64,000 nucleotides of DNA from Raphanus sativus. Its lineage: Eukaryota > Streptophyta > Magnoliopsida > Brassicales > Brassicaceae. This document shows, piece after piece, positions 47,177 to 59,644 of the stretch. Location: NCBI RefSeq assembly GCF_000801105.2, contig NC_079515.1, positions 11,904,001 through 11,968,000 of the forward strand, given 5' to 3'. How positions within the stretch are numbered: the first letter of the stretch is position 1; each line of letters starts with the position of its first letter. Under the pieces are notes generated by a model. The model searched no databases, had not been told where the DNA came from, and saw only the letters and a program-made list of their open reading frames with translations. Position numbers and translations under genes: made by a program.

Positions 47177-50100
47177 TTTATAAAAAAATTCAAAAATATG
47201 AAAATCTGGTTTTAGTATGTAGTTTCTTAGAGCACTGACATAAGATGATGGCAAAGAGAGTTATAATGCTCTATATACTGAAGTTTAAAAATTTCATGGT
47301 ATATTAAGTTTATAAGGGTAATTCCACTAATCTAGGCAGTATGAAGTTTTACCAAATTAAATATTAAAAAATAGAATGATTCCTATATACCATGAAAGAT
47401 AGTTTAGAATACATTAATTCAAATTAGAATTTGGTTTGAAACTTTTAAACAAAAGTGAAGAGTATAAACTTCAGTATATAGAGCATTTACCGAAAACTCA
47501 ATATTTTATAAGGGTTACCCACAGATTTTGGGAAAATTTCAAATATATGAATATATGGTTTTAGTGTATAGTTTCATCGAGCACTAGCATTAGATGATGG
47601 TCAAAGAGTTTAGAACCTCCGTTGTTTCCATTTCTCTAGATAATGAAGATTTTATAATATTAATCCCACTAATCTAGGCAGTATATGAAATTTAACCAAA
47701 CTAAATATTAAAAAATTAGAATGATTCCTATATACCATGAAATAAAGTTTATAATACATTAATTCGAATGTATAATGTGGTTTGAATTTTTTAAACTAAT
47801 GTAAAGAGTATAGACTTCAGTATATAGAGCATCTACGAATTTTGAAAAAAAATTCAAAAATATGAAAATCTGGTTTTAGTGTATAATTTCTTAGAGCACT
47901 GACAAAATATGATGGTCAAAGAGGTTTAGAACATTTTCTTGTCTCTGTTTCTCTAGAAAAAAAAGATTTTATAATGTTAATTCCACTAATCTAGATAGTA
48001 TATGAAGTTTTACAAAATAAATATTAAAAAAATAGAATTATTCATATATACCATGAAAGATAGTTTAGAATGCATTAAATCAAATGTAGAATATGGTTTG
48101 AAAATTTTAAACAAAGTGAGAGTATAAACTTCAGTATATAGAGCTTTTTACCGAAAACTCATTATTTAAGAAGGGATTAACCCACAGATTTTGGAAAATT
48201 TTTCAAAATATGAAAATCTTGTTTTAGTTTATAGTTTCATAGAGCACTAACATAAGATGATGGTTAAAGAGTTTTGAACCTCTGTTGTCTTCGTTTATCT
48301 AGATAATGAAGATTTTATAATGTTAATTTCATTAATGTAGGCAGTATATGAAATTTTAGATATTAAAAAATTAGAATGATTCATATATACCATGAAAGAT
48401 AGTTTAGAATACATTGATTCAAATGTAGAATGTGGTTTGAATTTTTTAAACTAAAGTGAAGAGTATAAACTTCAGTATATAGAGCATTTACTGAAAACTC
48501 ATTATTTTTAGAAGGGGTTAACCGACGGATTTTTTAAAAACAATTTAAAATATGAAAATCTGGTTTTAGTGTATAATTTCTTAGAGAAACGACATAAGAT
48601 GATGGTCAAAGAGGTTTAGAACCTTTTCTTGTCTCCATTTCTCAAGAAAATAAAGATTTTATAATGGTAATTCCATTAATCTAGGTAGTATATGAAATTG
48701 TACCAAAATATTTATTAAAAAATTAGAATGATTCCTATATACAATGAAAGATAGTTTAGAATGCATTAATTCAAATGTAGAATATGGTTTGAAATTTTTA
48801 AACTAAAGTGAAGAGTATAAACTTTAGTATTTAGAGTTTTTACCGAAAACTCATTATTTTAGAAGAGTTTAACCCACGGATTTTGGAAATTTTTCCAAAA
48901 TATGAAAATCTGGTTTTAGTGTATAGTTTCATAGAGCACTAACATAAGATGATGGTCAAAGAGTTTAGAACCTATGTTGTCTCCGTTTCTCTAGATAATG
49001 AAGATTTATAATGCTAATTCTACTAGTCTAGGCATTAACCGAAAACTCAATATTTTTGAAAGGCTTAACCCACAAATTTTGAAAAAATTTTAAAAATATG
49101 AAAAACTGTTTTTATTGTATAGTTTCTTAGAGAACTAACATAAGATGATGGTCAAAGAGGTTTACAACCTTTTCTTGTCTCCGTTTCTCTAGATAATGAA
49201 GATTTTATAATGCTAATTCCACTAATCTTGGGAGTATATGAAATTTAGTAAACTAAATTGTTATGAGAGGTTATATTATGAGAGGTTAAAATACATTAAT
49301 TCAAATTGTTTTCTCCATTTCTCTAGAAAATAAAGATTTTATAATGGTAACTCCACTAATCTAGACAGTATAAGAAATTTTACCAAACTAGATATTAAAA
49401 AAATTAGAATGATTCCTATATACCATGAAAGATAATTTATAATACATTAATTAAAATGTGAATGTGGTTTGTATTTTTTAAACTAAAGTGAAGAGTATAA
49501 ACTTCAGTATATAGAGCATTTACCGAAAACTCAATATTTTTATGGGGTAAACCCACGAATTTTGAAAAAAATTCAAAAATATGAAAATCTAGTTTTAGTG
49601 TATAGTTTCTTAGACCAGTGACATAAGATGATGTTCAAAGAGGTTTAGAACCTTTTCTTGTGTCCGTTTCTCAAGAAAATAAAGATTTTATAATGGTAAT
49701 TCCAATAATCTAGGTAGTATATGAAATTTTACCAAAATAAATATTAAAAAATTAGAATAATTCCTATATACCATGAAAGATAGTTTAGAATGCATTAATT
49801 TAAATGTAGAATATGGTTTGAAATTTTTAAACTAAAGTGAAGAGTATAAACTTCAGTATTTAGAGCTTTTACCGAAAACTCATTATTTTAGAAGTTTTTT
49901 AACCCACAGATTTTGGAAAATTTTCCAAAATATGAAAATCTGGTTTTAGTGTATAGTTTTATAAAGCACTGACATAAGATGACGGCCAAAGAGGTTTAGA
50001 ACATTTTTTTGTCTCCGTTTCTCTAGAAAATAAAGATTTTATAATGGTAATTCCACTAATCTAGGTAGTATATGAAATTTTACCAAAATAAATATCAAAG

Positions 50101-53100
50101 AATTAGAATGATTCCTATATACCATGACAAATATTTTAGAATGCATTAATTCAATTGTAGAATGTGGTTTGAATTTTTTTAAAAAAATTGAAGAGTCAAA
50201 ACTTTAGTATATAGAGCTTTTACCGAAAACTCATTATTTTAGAAGGGATTAACCCTCGGATTTTGAAAATTTTCCAAAATATGAAAATCTGGTTTTAGTG
50301 TATAGTTTCATAGAGCACTAACATAAGATGATGGTTAAAGAGTTTTGAACCTCCGTTTTCTTCTTTTCTCTAGATAATGAAGATTTTATAATGTTAATTC
50401 CAGTAATGTAAGCAGTATATGAAATTTTAGTAAAATAAATATTAAAAAACTAGAATGATTCCTATATACCATGAAAGATAGTTTATAATGCATTAATTCA
50501 AATGTAGAATATGATTTGAAATTTTTAAACAAAAGTGAAGAGTATAAACTTCAGTATATAGAGCTTTTACCGAAAACTCAATATCTTAGAAGGAATAATC
50601 CACGAATTTTGGAAAATTTTCCAAAATATGAAAATCTTGTTTTAGTGTATAGTTTCATGGAGCACTAACATAAGATGATGGTTTAAGAGTTTAGAACCTC
50701 TGTTGTCTCCGTTTCTATAGATAATGAAGATTTTATAATGCTAATTCCACTAATCTAGGCAGTATATGAAAATTCAGTAAACTGAATATTAAAAAAATAA
50801 AATGATTCCTATATACCCTGAAAGATAGTTAAGAATACATTAATTCAAATGTAGAATGTGGTTTGAATTTTTTAAACTAAAGTGAAGAGTAACTTCAGTA
50901 TATAGAGCATTTACCGAAAACTAAATATTTTTGAAAGGTTAACCCACGAATTTGAAAAAAATAATAAAAATATGAAAAATCTGTTTTTAGTGTAGAGTTT
51001 CTTAGAGCACTAACATAATATGATGGTCAATGAGATTTACAACCTTTTCTTGTCTCCGTTTCTCTAGATAGTGAAGATTTTATAATGCTAATTCCACTAA
51101 TCTTGGGAGTATATGAAGTTTTAGTAAACTAAATATTAAAAAATTAGAATGATTCATATATATTATGAGAGGTTAGAATACATTAATTCAAATTTAGAAT
51201 GTGGTTTGAATTTTTTAAACAAAAGTGAAGAGTGTAAACTTCAGTTTTTAGAGAATTTACCGAAAATTCAATATTTTGAAGGAGACCAACGGATTTAAAA
51301 AAAAAAATTGAAATCTCGTTTTAGTATATAATTTCTTAGAGCACTGACATAAGATGATGGGAAAAGAGATTTAGAACCATTGGTTTCTCTGTTTCTCTAG
51401 AAAATAAAGATTTTATAATGGTAACTCCACTAATCTAGACAGTATAAGAAATTTTACCAAACTAAATATTAAAAAATTAGAATGATTCCTATATACCATG
51501 AAAGATATTTTATAATACATTAATTCAAATGTGAATGTGGTTTGAATTTTTTGAACTAAAGTGAAGAGTATAAACTTCAGTTTATAGAGCATTTACTGAA
51601 AAAATTTCAAAAATATGAAAATCTAGTTTTAGTGTATAGTTTCTTAGACCAGTGACATAAGATGATGGTCAAAGAGGTTTAGAACCTTTTCTTGTCTCCG
51701 TTTCTCAAGAAAATAAAGATTTTATAATGGTAATTCCAATAATCTAGGTATTATATGAAATTTAACCAAAATAAATATTAAAAAATTAGAATGATTCCTA
51801 TATACCATGAAAGATAATTTAGAATACATTAATTTAAATGTAGAATATGGTTTGAAATCTTTAAACTAAAGTAAAGAGTATAAACTTCAGTATTTAGAGC
51901 TTTTACCGAAAACTCACTATTTTAGAAGGTTTTAAACCACGGATTTTGGAAAATTTTCCAAAATATGAAAATCTGGTTTTAGTGTATAGTTTCTTAGAGC
52001 ACTGACATAAGATGACGGCCAAAGAGGTTTAGAACACTTTTTGTCTCCGTTTCTCTATAAAATAAAGAATTTATAATGGTAATTCCAATAATCTAGGTAG
52101 TATATGAAATTCTACCAAAATAAATATCAAAGAATTAGAATGATTCCTATATACCATGAAAGATATTTTAGAATGCATTAATTCAAATGTAGAATGTGGT
52201 TTTAAATTTTTTTAAAAAAGTGAAGAGTCTAAACTTTACTATATAGAACTTTTACAGAAAACTCATTATTTTAGAAGGGATTAACCCTCGAATTTTGGAA
52301 AATTTTCCAAAATATGAAAATCTGGTTTTAGAGTATAGTTTCATAGAGCACTAACATAAGATGATGGTTAAAGATTTTTGAACCTACGTTGTCTTAGTTT
52401 CTCTAGATAATGAAGATTTTATAATGTTAATTCCAGTAATGTAAGCAGTATATGAAATTTTAGTAAAATAAATATTAAAAAATTAGAATGATTCCTATAT
52501 ACCATGAAAGATATTTTATAATGCATTAATTCAAATGTAGAATTTGGTTTGAAATTTTTAAACAAAAAGTGAAGAGTATAAACTTCAGTATATAGAGCTT
52601 TTACCGAAAACTCAATATTTTAGAAGGAATAACCCACGAATTGTGGAAAATTTCCAAAATATGAAAATCTTGTTTTATTGTATAGTTTCATGGAGCACAA
52701 ACATAAGATGATGGTCAAAGAGTTTAGAACATATGTTGTCTCCGTTTCTCTAGATAATGAAGATTTTATAATGCTAATTTCACTAATATAGGCAGTATAT
52801 GAAAATTTAGTAAACTAAATATTAAAAACATAAAATGATTCCTATATGCCCTGAAAGATAGTTAAGAATACATTCATTCAAATGTATAATGTGGTTTGAA
52901 TTTCTTAAACTAAAGTGAAGAGTATCTTTAGTATATAGAGCATTTACCGAAAACTCAATATTTTTCAAAGGTTAACCCACGAATTTTGAAAGAAAATTAA
53001 AAATATGAAAAATATGTTTTTAGTGTATAGTTTCTTAGAGCACTAACATAAGATGATGGTCAAAGAGGTTTACAACCTTTTCTTGTCTCCGTTTCTCTAG

Positions 53101-54437
53101 ATAATGAAGATTTTATAATGCTAATTCCACTAATCTTGGGAGTATATGAATTTTAGTAAACTAAATATTAAAAAATTAGAATGATTCATATATATTTTGA
53201 TAGGTTAGAATACATTAATTCAAATGTAGAATGTGGTTTGAATTTTTTAAACAAAAGTGAAGAGTATAAACTTCAGTATATAGAGCATTTACCGAAAATT
53301 CAATATTATTGAAGGAAACCCACGGATTTAAAAAACAAATATATATGAAAATTTGGTTTTAGTGTATAATTTCTTTGAGCACTGACATAAGATGATGGTC
53401 AAAGAGATTTATAACCTTTGTTGTCTCCGTTTCTATAGAAAATAAAGATTTTATAATGGTAACTCCACTAATCTAGGCAATATATGAAATTTTACCAAAC
53501 TAAATATTAAAAAATTAGAATGATTCCTATATACCATGAAAGATAGTTTATAATACATTAATTAAAATGTAGAATGTGGTTTGAATTTTTTAAACTAAAG
53601 TGAAGAGTATAAACTTCAGTATATAGAGCATTTACCGAAAACTCAGTATTTTTTAAGGTGTTAACCTACGAATTTTGAAGAAAATTCAAAAATATGAAAA
53701 TCTAATTTTAGTGTATAGTTTCTTAGAGGAGTGACATAAGATGATGGTCAAAGAAGTTTAGAACCTTTTCTTGTCTCCGTTTTTCTAGAAAATAAAGATT
53801 TTGTAATGGTAATTCCTCTAATCTAGGTAGTATATGAAATTTTACCAAGATAAATATTAAAAATTAGAATGATTCCTATATACCATGAAAGATATTTTAG
53901 AATGCATTAATTCAAATATAGAATATGGTTTGAAATTTTTAAACAAAATTGAAGATTATAAACTTCAGTATATATAGAGCTTTTACCGAAAACTCACATT
54001 ATTTTAGAAAGGATTAACCCATGGATTTTGGAAAATTTTCCAAAATATGAAAATCTTGTTTTAGTGTATAGTTTCATAGAGCACTAACATAAGATGATGG
54101 TTAAAGAGTTTTGAACCTCTGTTGTCTCCGTTTCTCTAGATAATTAAGATTTTATTAGTTAATTCCACTAATTTATGCAGTTTATGAAATTTTAGTAAAC
54201 TAAATATTAAAAAATTAGAATGATTCATATATACCATGAAAGATAGTTTCGAATACATTAATTCAAATGTACAATGTGGTTTGAAATTTTTAAACAAAAG
54301 TGAAGAGTATAAACTTCAGTATATAGAGCATTTACCGAAAACTCATTATTTTAAAAGGAGTTAACCCATGGATTTTGGAAAATTTTCAAAAATACGAAAA
54401 TCTGGTTTTCGTGTATAGTTTCATCGAGCACTAATAT
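47177..54437. repeat. 345-bp satellite array, right block
   Basis: Same monomer as the left block but mostly another variant: TTCTTAGAGCACTGACATAA replaces TTCATCGAGCACTAACATAA, and TTTTACCAAAATAAATATTA is frequent. A higher-order period of about 2.03 kb is visible; for example the TTCTTAGACCAGTGACATAA variant occurs at about 49.61 and 51.64 kb. Monomer deletions are more common than on the left. No gene. Confidence 0.93.
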
Positions 54438-54783
54438 AATTAGCAAAGTCCAAAACTTTATATCCTATATTTTATTTTTATTTTAATGTTTTATTTTTTT
54501 GGACACAGATTGTTTTACATTTCTTAGAAATGTAATTTTTATTTTTTTGCTTTTTTGTAATTATATATTTATTTTTCTTTGTTATAATATTTATTTATAA
54601 ATCTTAATATATTCTAATTAATTTTAAGGCCCTTAATTTGATCTTTAAATAAAGAAAAATAATAGTTGGAGTAAACCTATATCAATAGATCATATTCCTA
54701 ACTTAATAGAATAGTTTTTGGTTTGATTAAATAAGATATATGGATGCAGTTACAAATTTGGTGGGTTTTAAAAGTTTCCTAAA
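54438..54783. other. AT-rich spacer after the satellite
   Basis: No gene or repeat recognised. It ends with AGTTTCCTAAAT, which is repeated beyond the next Helitron. Confidence 0.5.
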
Positions 54784-56550
54784 TCTATACTATTATTTGC
54801 GAAGTGATTTTTCGCAATCGAGCTCTCACGTTAAAAGTTAGACTGGTCAAAGTGGATGATACCCTTAATGAATTATATATATAATTAATTATATAATCAA
54901 AAACGAAATTTATTAATAATATTGTTTTTTTTTAAATTAGATAATTATTATATATTTTGTTGTTATCATAAAATATTTTTCAATTATAAAACTTAAAAAT
55001 TAGATGTAAAACAACTTATAATAATTAAGTGGTTAAATTAATTATTGATATTTTATTAATATTATTAATTTTTTAAATAAGATAATTCTTATGTATTTTG
55101 TTGTTATCAAAAAATATTTTTCAGTTATAAAAATTAAATAAAGATATAAAAAAATTTATAATAAATAAGTGGTTAAAATCAATATTACTTTTAATGAATT
55201 TTATATATAATTAATTATAAAATTAAAACTGATTTTTCGCAATTGAGCTCTCACGTTAAAAGTAAAAGTGATCAAAGTCGATGATAAGTGATTTTTCGCA
55301 ATCGAGCTCTCACGTTAAAAGTTAGACTGGTCAAAGTCGATGATACCCTTAATGAATTATATATATAATTAATTATATAATCAAAAACGAAATTTATTAA
55401 TAATATTTTTTTTTTAAATAAGATAATTATTATATATTTTGTTGTTATCATAAAATATTTTTCAATTATAAAACTTAAAATTAGATGTAAAACAACTTAT
55501 AATAATTAAGTGGTTAAATTAATTATTGATATTTTATTAATATTATTAATTTTTTAAATAAGATAATTCTTATGTATTTTGTTGTTATCAAAAAATATTT
55601 TTCAGTTATAAAAATTATATAAAGATATAAAAAAATTTATAATAAATAAGTGGTTAAAATCAATATTACTTTTAATGAATTTTATATATAATTAATTATA
55701 AAATTAAAACTGATTTTTCGCAATTGAGCTCTCACGTTAAAAGTAAAAGTGATCAAAGTCGATGATACTCTTAAAGAGTTTTATATATATATTAATTATA
55801 TAATCAAAAAGATTTTATTAATAATATTATTTATTTTTAAAAAATAAGATATTTATTATATATCATGTTGTTATCTTGAAATATTTTTCAACTAAAAAGT
55901 TAAAAATTAGATATAAAAAATTTATAATAATTAAGTTGTTAAAATCAATATTGTTTTTTTAATATTATTAATTTATTTGATCAGATAATTCTTATGTATT
56001 TTTTGTTATCTTAAAACATTTTTTTAATTATAAAAGTCAAAATAAGATATAAAACAATTTATAATAATTAATGGTTAAATTTAATATTACCTTTAATGAA
56101 TTTTATATATAATTAATTATATAACTAAAAACGATTTTTTATTAATAATATTAGATTTTTTAAATAAGATAATTCTTATATATTGTGTTGTTATCTTAAA
56201 TTTTATTTTTTTTCAATTATAAAAGATATAAAATAACATATAAACTATTTATAATTAAATATTAACCAACTAAAACCATTTTGTATAAATATATTTCGTA
56301 GAATCACTCAGGAGCTCCCAGTTCCCATTCAACATATTTCTAACATATGAATGTTTTCTTTTAAAATATTAACACAATTATAAACATATATATCTTAATG
56401 AAATGTTTTTGTCATATATATAGCTTGATGTTTGATTTTTTTTTGAAAACATAAATAATAAATTACCATGCTGGTTTTTGAATTAATAAAAATATAAACT
56501 AATAAAATATTTGTAAGACGATCTAGTCCGCATACGGGCAAAACACCTAA
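54784..56550 (+). mobile_element. Non-autonomous Helitron with internal duplication
   Basis: Begins TCTATACTATTATTTGCGAA after an A. Ends CGGGCAAAACACCTAA before a T, with a short CCG/CGG stem upstream. The terminal motifs match the Helitron at 14.4-15.6 kb. Inside, a segment of about 480 bp is tandemly duplicated: GCAATCGAGCTCTCACGTTA at about 54814 and 55296, and the variant GCAATTGAGCTCTCACG at about 55239 and 55717. No coding sequence. Confidence 0.7.
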
Positions 56551-57207
56551 TTAAAAAAAATAAAGAGTTTCCTAAATTAGAGGTTTGTTTTTAAATAAGT
56601 TTTTAAACTATACGTTGAAAACAAAACATATATATTTGTTTGGCTAAATAAATGTTTTTGAATCATGTTTGATTTTATTTATGAAAAATCCCACATTTGA
56701 TAAATATATGACTTTATAAACAATGCACGCTCCTGTTGCAATAACCCCAGTTCGATTAGCCTTTAAGGTTTTCTCATTTTTCTAATTTTTCTTTATAATT
56801 ATATGATTATTTTTCTTATAGAATCCATTGATTATTGGGCTTATTTGCTTAATAATCAAAATCATAATGGAAATTAAGTGTATGACATTGATGTTGACAT
56901 AATTAAAAAACTATCATTTGTGTCTCATATTATCCGGTTATACCCTCTCTATGTGCAAGTTGCCAGTACCAAAAGAAGAAAGAGATGACACGATGGTTTA
57001 TGAAGTCAACCATTTTTTTCTTTTTTTTCTTTTTTTTTTGCTTAAACTCCTTTGTGTTATTGGAGATGATGTAGCAAAATAATATATGGTAAATTAAGCA
57101 CATACATATGATGTCAACACAATGAAATGTGGGCAATATTTATTGTACACTATTCATACTTTACACAGTCAAATCGGAGTGTTCTATTCCATATAAACAA
57201 AATAGTA
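56551..57207. other. AT-rich intergenic DNA
   Basis: No gene seen. A T-rich tract lies at 57010-57040. Confidence 0.5.
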
Positions 57208-57745
57208 TACAAGAGTGAGTTAGTGAAACCCACACCCAGATGATAACACTAAACCCTAACCTGGAAATGTCAACCCACATCCGAGATATAAACATAGTAG
57301 ATATAGTATAGTACTTTTAGAGGTACGGAAAACTAAACTTTAGTTCTCGTTCAATAATTTAGAGGACTTTAGTAGCAAGGCTATATGGATGTTGTACTAC
57401 TATATTATTGAATAGAATAAACTGACATTACGACATAGATGAGTTCATATCACTAATACAATTAATAGAGTAATGAGGGTGGGTTAGTAAAACCCCCACC
57501 CAGATGATAACACTAAACCCTAACTTGGAAATGTCAACCCAAATCCGAGATATAAATAGTTTTCCCCGTTTTCAAATAATGACATTCACCCGGTTCATAA
57601 TATTATACTAAATGGTGCATATAGTATAGTACTTTTAAAGTGTACATGCTCGTTCAATAATTCAGGATGAGTTAGTAAAACTCAACTTAGATGATAAAAC
57701 TATACCCTAATCCAGAAATGTCAACCCACATCCAAAATATAAACA
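57208..57745. repeat. Threefold repeated intergenic segment
   Basis: Three copies start at about 57213, 57477 and 57665 with the order GAGTTAGTAAAAC, CAGATGATAACACTAAACCC, GGAAATGTCAACCCACATCC and GAGATATAAA. A TAGTATAGTACTTTT word follows the first two. Identity falls from copy 1-2 (about 90%) to copy 3 (about 75%). Confidence 0.8.
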
Positions 57746-58909
57746 ATTTCCCTCTGCTGAGAAATATTGATAATAACCAGATTATTACATGTTTATGAAA
57801 TAGTATAGAAATATGTCACGAATAGTATGGTACCCTTGCATAAATAACTACACTAAAGAATATATAGTATACTATTTCGTTGACTAAATATAGTATAGAT
57901 GACGAGTTCATCTTCTTCAATTCTTCTTTTTTCAAACGTGCTGATACACCTCCACTTTGTTCACCGTCGTTATTCTTCACCACCATGTAAATATCATCTT
58001 TGTCTCCTTTCTTCTTTTCCGACACAGCGATTCTTCTACCGGTCCGTCGTCGTTATTTTTCACCATTGGAACACTAAAACCAAAACAAAAACAGAGTAAA
58101 AACAGAAACAGTAACAATAACAGAGTATAAAAACAGAAACATAAACACAATATAAAAATAAAAATAGAAACAGAGTATATGCAAAAACAAAAACAGAGTA
58201 AAAAGTATAATGTCACCTCATTCTCTACGGTGCCATCTTCTCCTCCAAATTTAATTTCGTAAGTCATGAATCTTTGTTTCTTTCTTGCTTTGAGATAAAG
58301 TGGTGTGTGTTTGTACGTACCAAGAAGAAACAAAGATTTGGTGAAAAGAGGAAGAAGAAGAAAAGAGATGTGTATCAATAATAGCCACAATTTATTATAT
58401 TATTTATTTAATATTTATTTTAATATATATTTCTCAGCAGGTTACACAGGTCATAACTAAGGGGTAATATGGCTATTTTTTATATTGTGGAGCTGGTATA
58501 TAGATGATCTAGGGGTTTTAGCTATAAGGTGAATTAACATTTGTTTGATGGTTGTACAGTCCAATTCCCCTTGATTATTATGCTTTTTCGTTGACTTTAT
58601 GCTTAAATCCTACAGATTTGCACATAATACTGAGTTTCAACCTCTAGAACCCCAATTTTTTTTTTTTTTTTTAAATGATGCTTCTGATTTATTGTTCGAT
58701 TATGAGAAACCCCCATGGTTAATATGTACAAATACAATACACACTCCTCATGATTTTATGTATACGTGACAGTCCAATTATTATGTAGTATTTGCCTCTG
58801 ATGCAGTGCAATGGTTTCAGAGATTGTTTTCATAATCTGGGTTTCATAGTATTAGTTGATACACGAATACATAAATTGAATTGTTTTTCTATTGAGTGAA
58901 AGGTAACTA
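57746..58909. other. Intergenic; A-rich low-complexity block
   Basis: 58076-58205 is made of imperfect AAAACAGAGTATAAAAACAG words. Two similar pieces, GTCGTTATTCTTCACCACCAT (about 57967) and GTCGTTATTTTTCACCATTGG (about 58048), suggest a small duplication. No credible gene. Confidence 0.5.
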
Positions 58910-59496
58910 GGGAAAATTTATTTTAAACACTGAAAGTATTATTTTCTAGCACCTTAAACACTGATGTTTTTTGACTATCACTTTAAACATTTAAAGTGAT
59001 ATTTTTAACATAAAAACTTCCAACGACATTTTCTTTGTTCATATGTGACCGGTACTATTAATTTTAAAGGTAAAAAGTAATAAAAATAATAAAAATACAA
59101 ATACTCGAATAAAAATGGAAAAAATGTAAGAAAATAAAAACAAAGTTCAAAAAAATAAAAGTTCAAAATTATTAAAATTAAAATTTCAAATATTAAATAT
59201 AAAATAAAGTATTAAAAATTCAAAAAATTCAAAGATAAGATCTAAAATTAAAGTATCAAATTTAAAATTAAATAAAAGTTTTAAAAACTTTAAAAATTTT
59301 AAAAAACTCAAAAATAAGATCTTAAATTAAAAATTCAAACTTAAAAACTAAAATTGTAATTATTTAACCAAAAAAACTAATAAAGAAAAATTTGAATAAA
59401 ATTGGAAAAAGTTGCAAAAAAATTCAAAACAAAGTTAAAAAAAATCTGAAAGTTCAAAAACATAAAAATTAAATATAAAATTTCAAATTTGAAGCA
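58910..59496. repeat. Left terminal inverted repeat
   Basis: AT-rich arm with many TTCAAAAATT/AAGATCTTAAATT words. Pairs with 62181-62743. Confidence 0.65.
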
Positions 59497-59644
59497 ACGG
59501 AGCTTCATAGGAATAAGCTAGAAGCAAAGAGCATGAAGTGTATCTTCATAGGCTATTCTCAACACAGAAAGGATACAAGTGCTATCATCATGAAACAAAT
59601 AGATTATTTGTCTCTAGGGATGTGAAGTTTATGGAAGAAAAAAG
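59485..59644 (+). pseudogene. Copia pol fragment, left part
   Basis: In frame: NKLEAKSMKCIFIGYSQHRK, then GYKCYHHETNRLFVSRDVKF and MEEK. This is the conserved stretch between integrase and reverse transcriptase of Ty1/Copia polyproteins. It begins at the TIR border and is cut by the LINE at 59645. It resumes at 61921. Confidence 0.85.

Noticed and set aside
33636..54437. CRISPR array, because of regularly spaced repeats
   Set aside because: Plant nuclear DNA; the repeated unit is the whole 345-bp monomer, not short repeats with unique spacers.
57977..58390. 137-codon minus-strand frame with hydrophobic repeats
   Set aside because: Arises from the A-rich AAACAGAGTA low-complexity block; no real membrane-protein pattern beyond Phe/Leu/Cys from the repeat.
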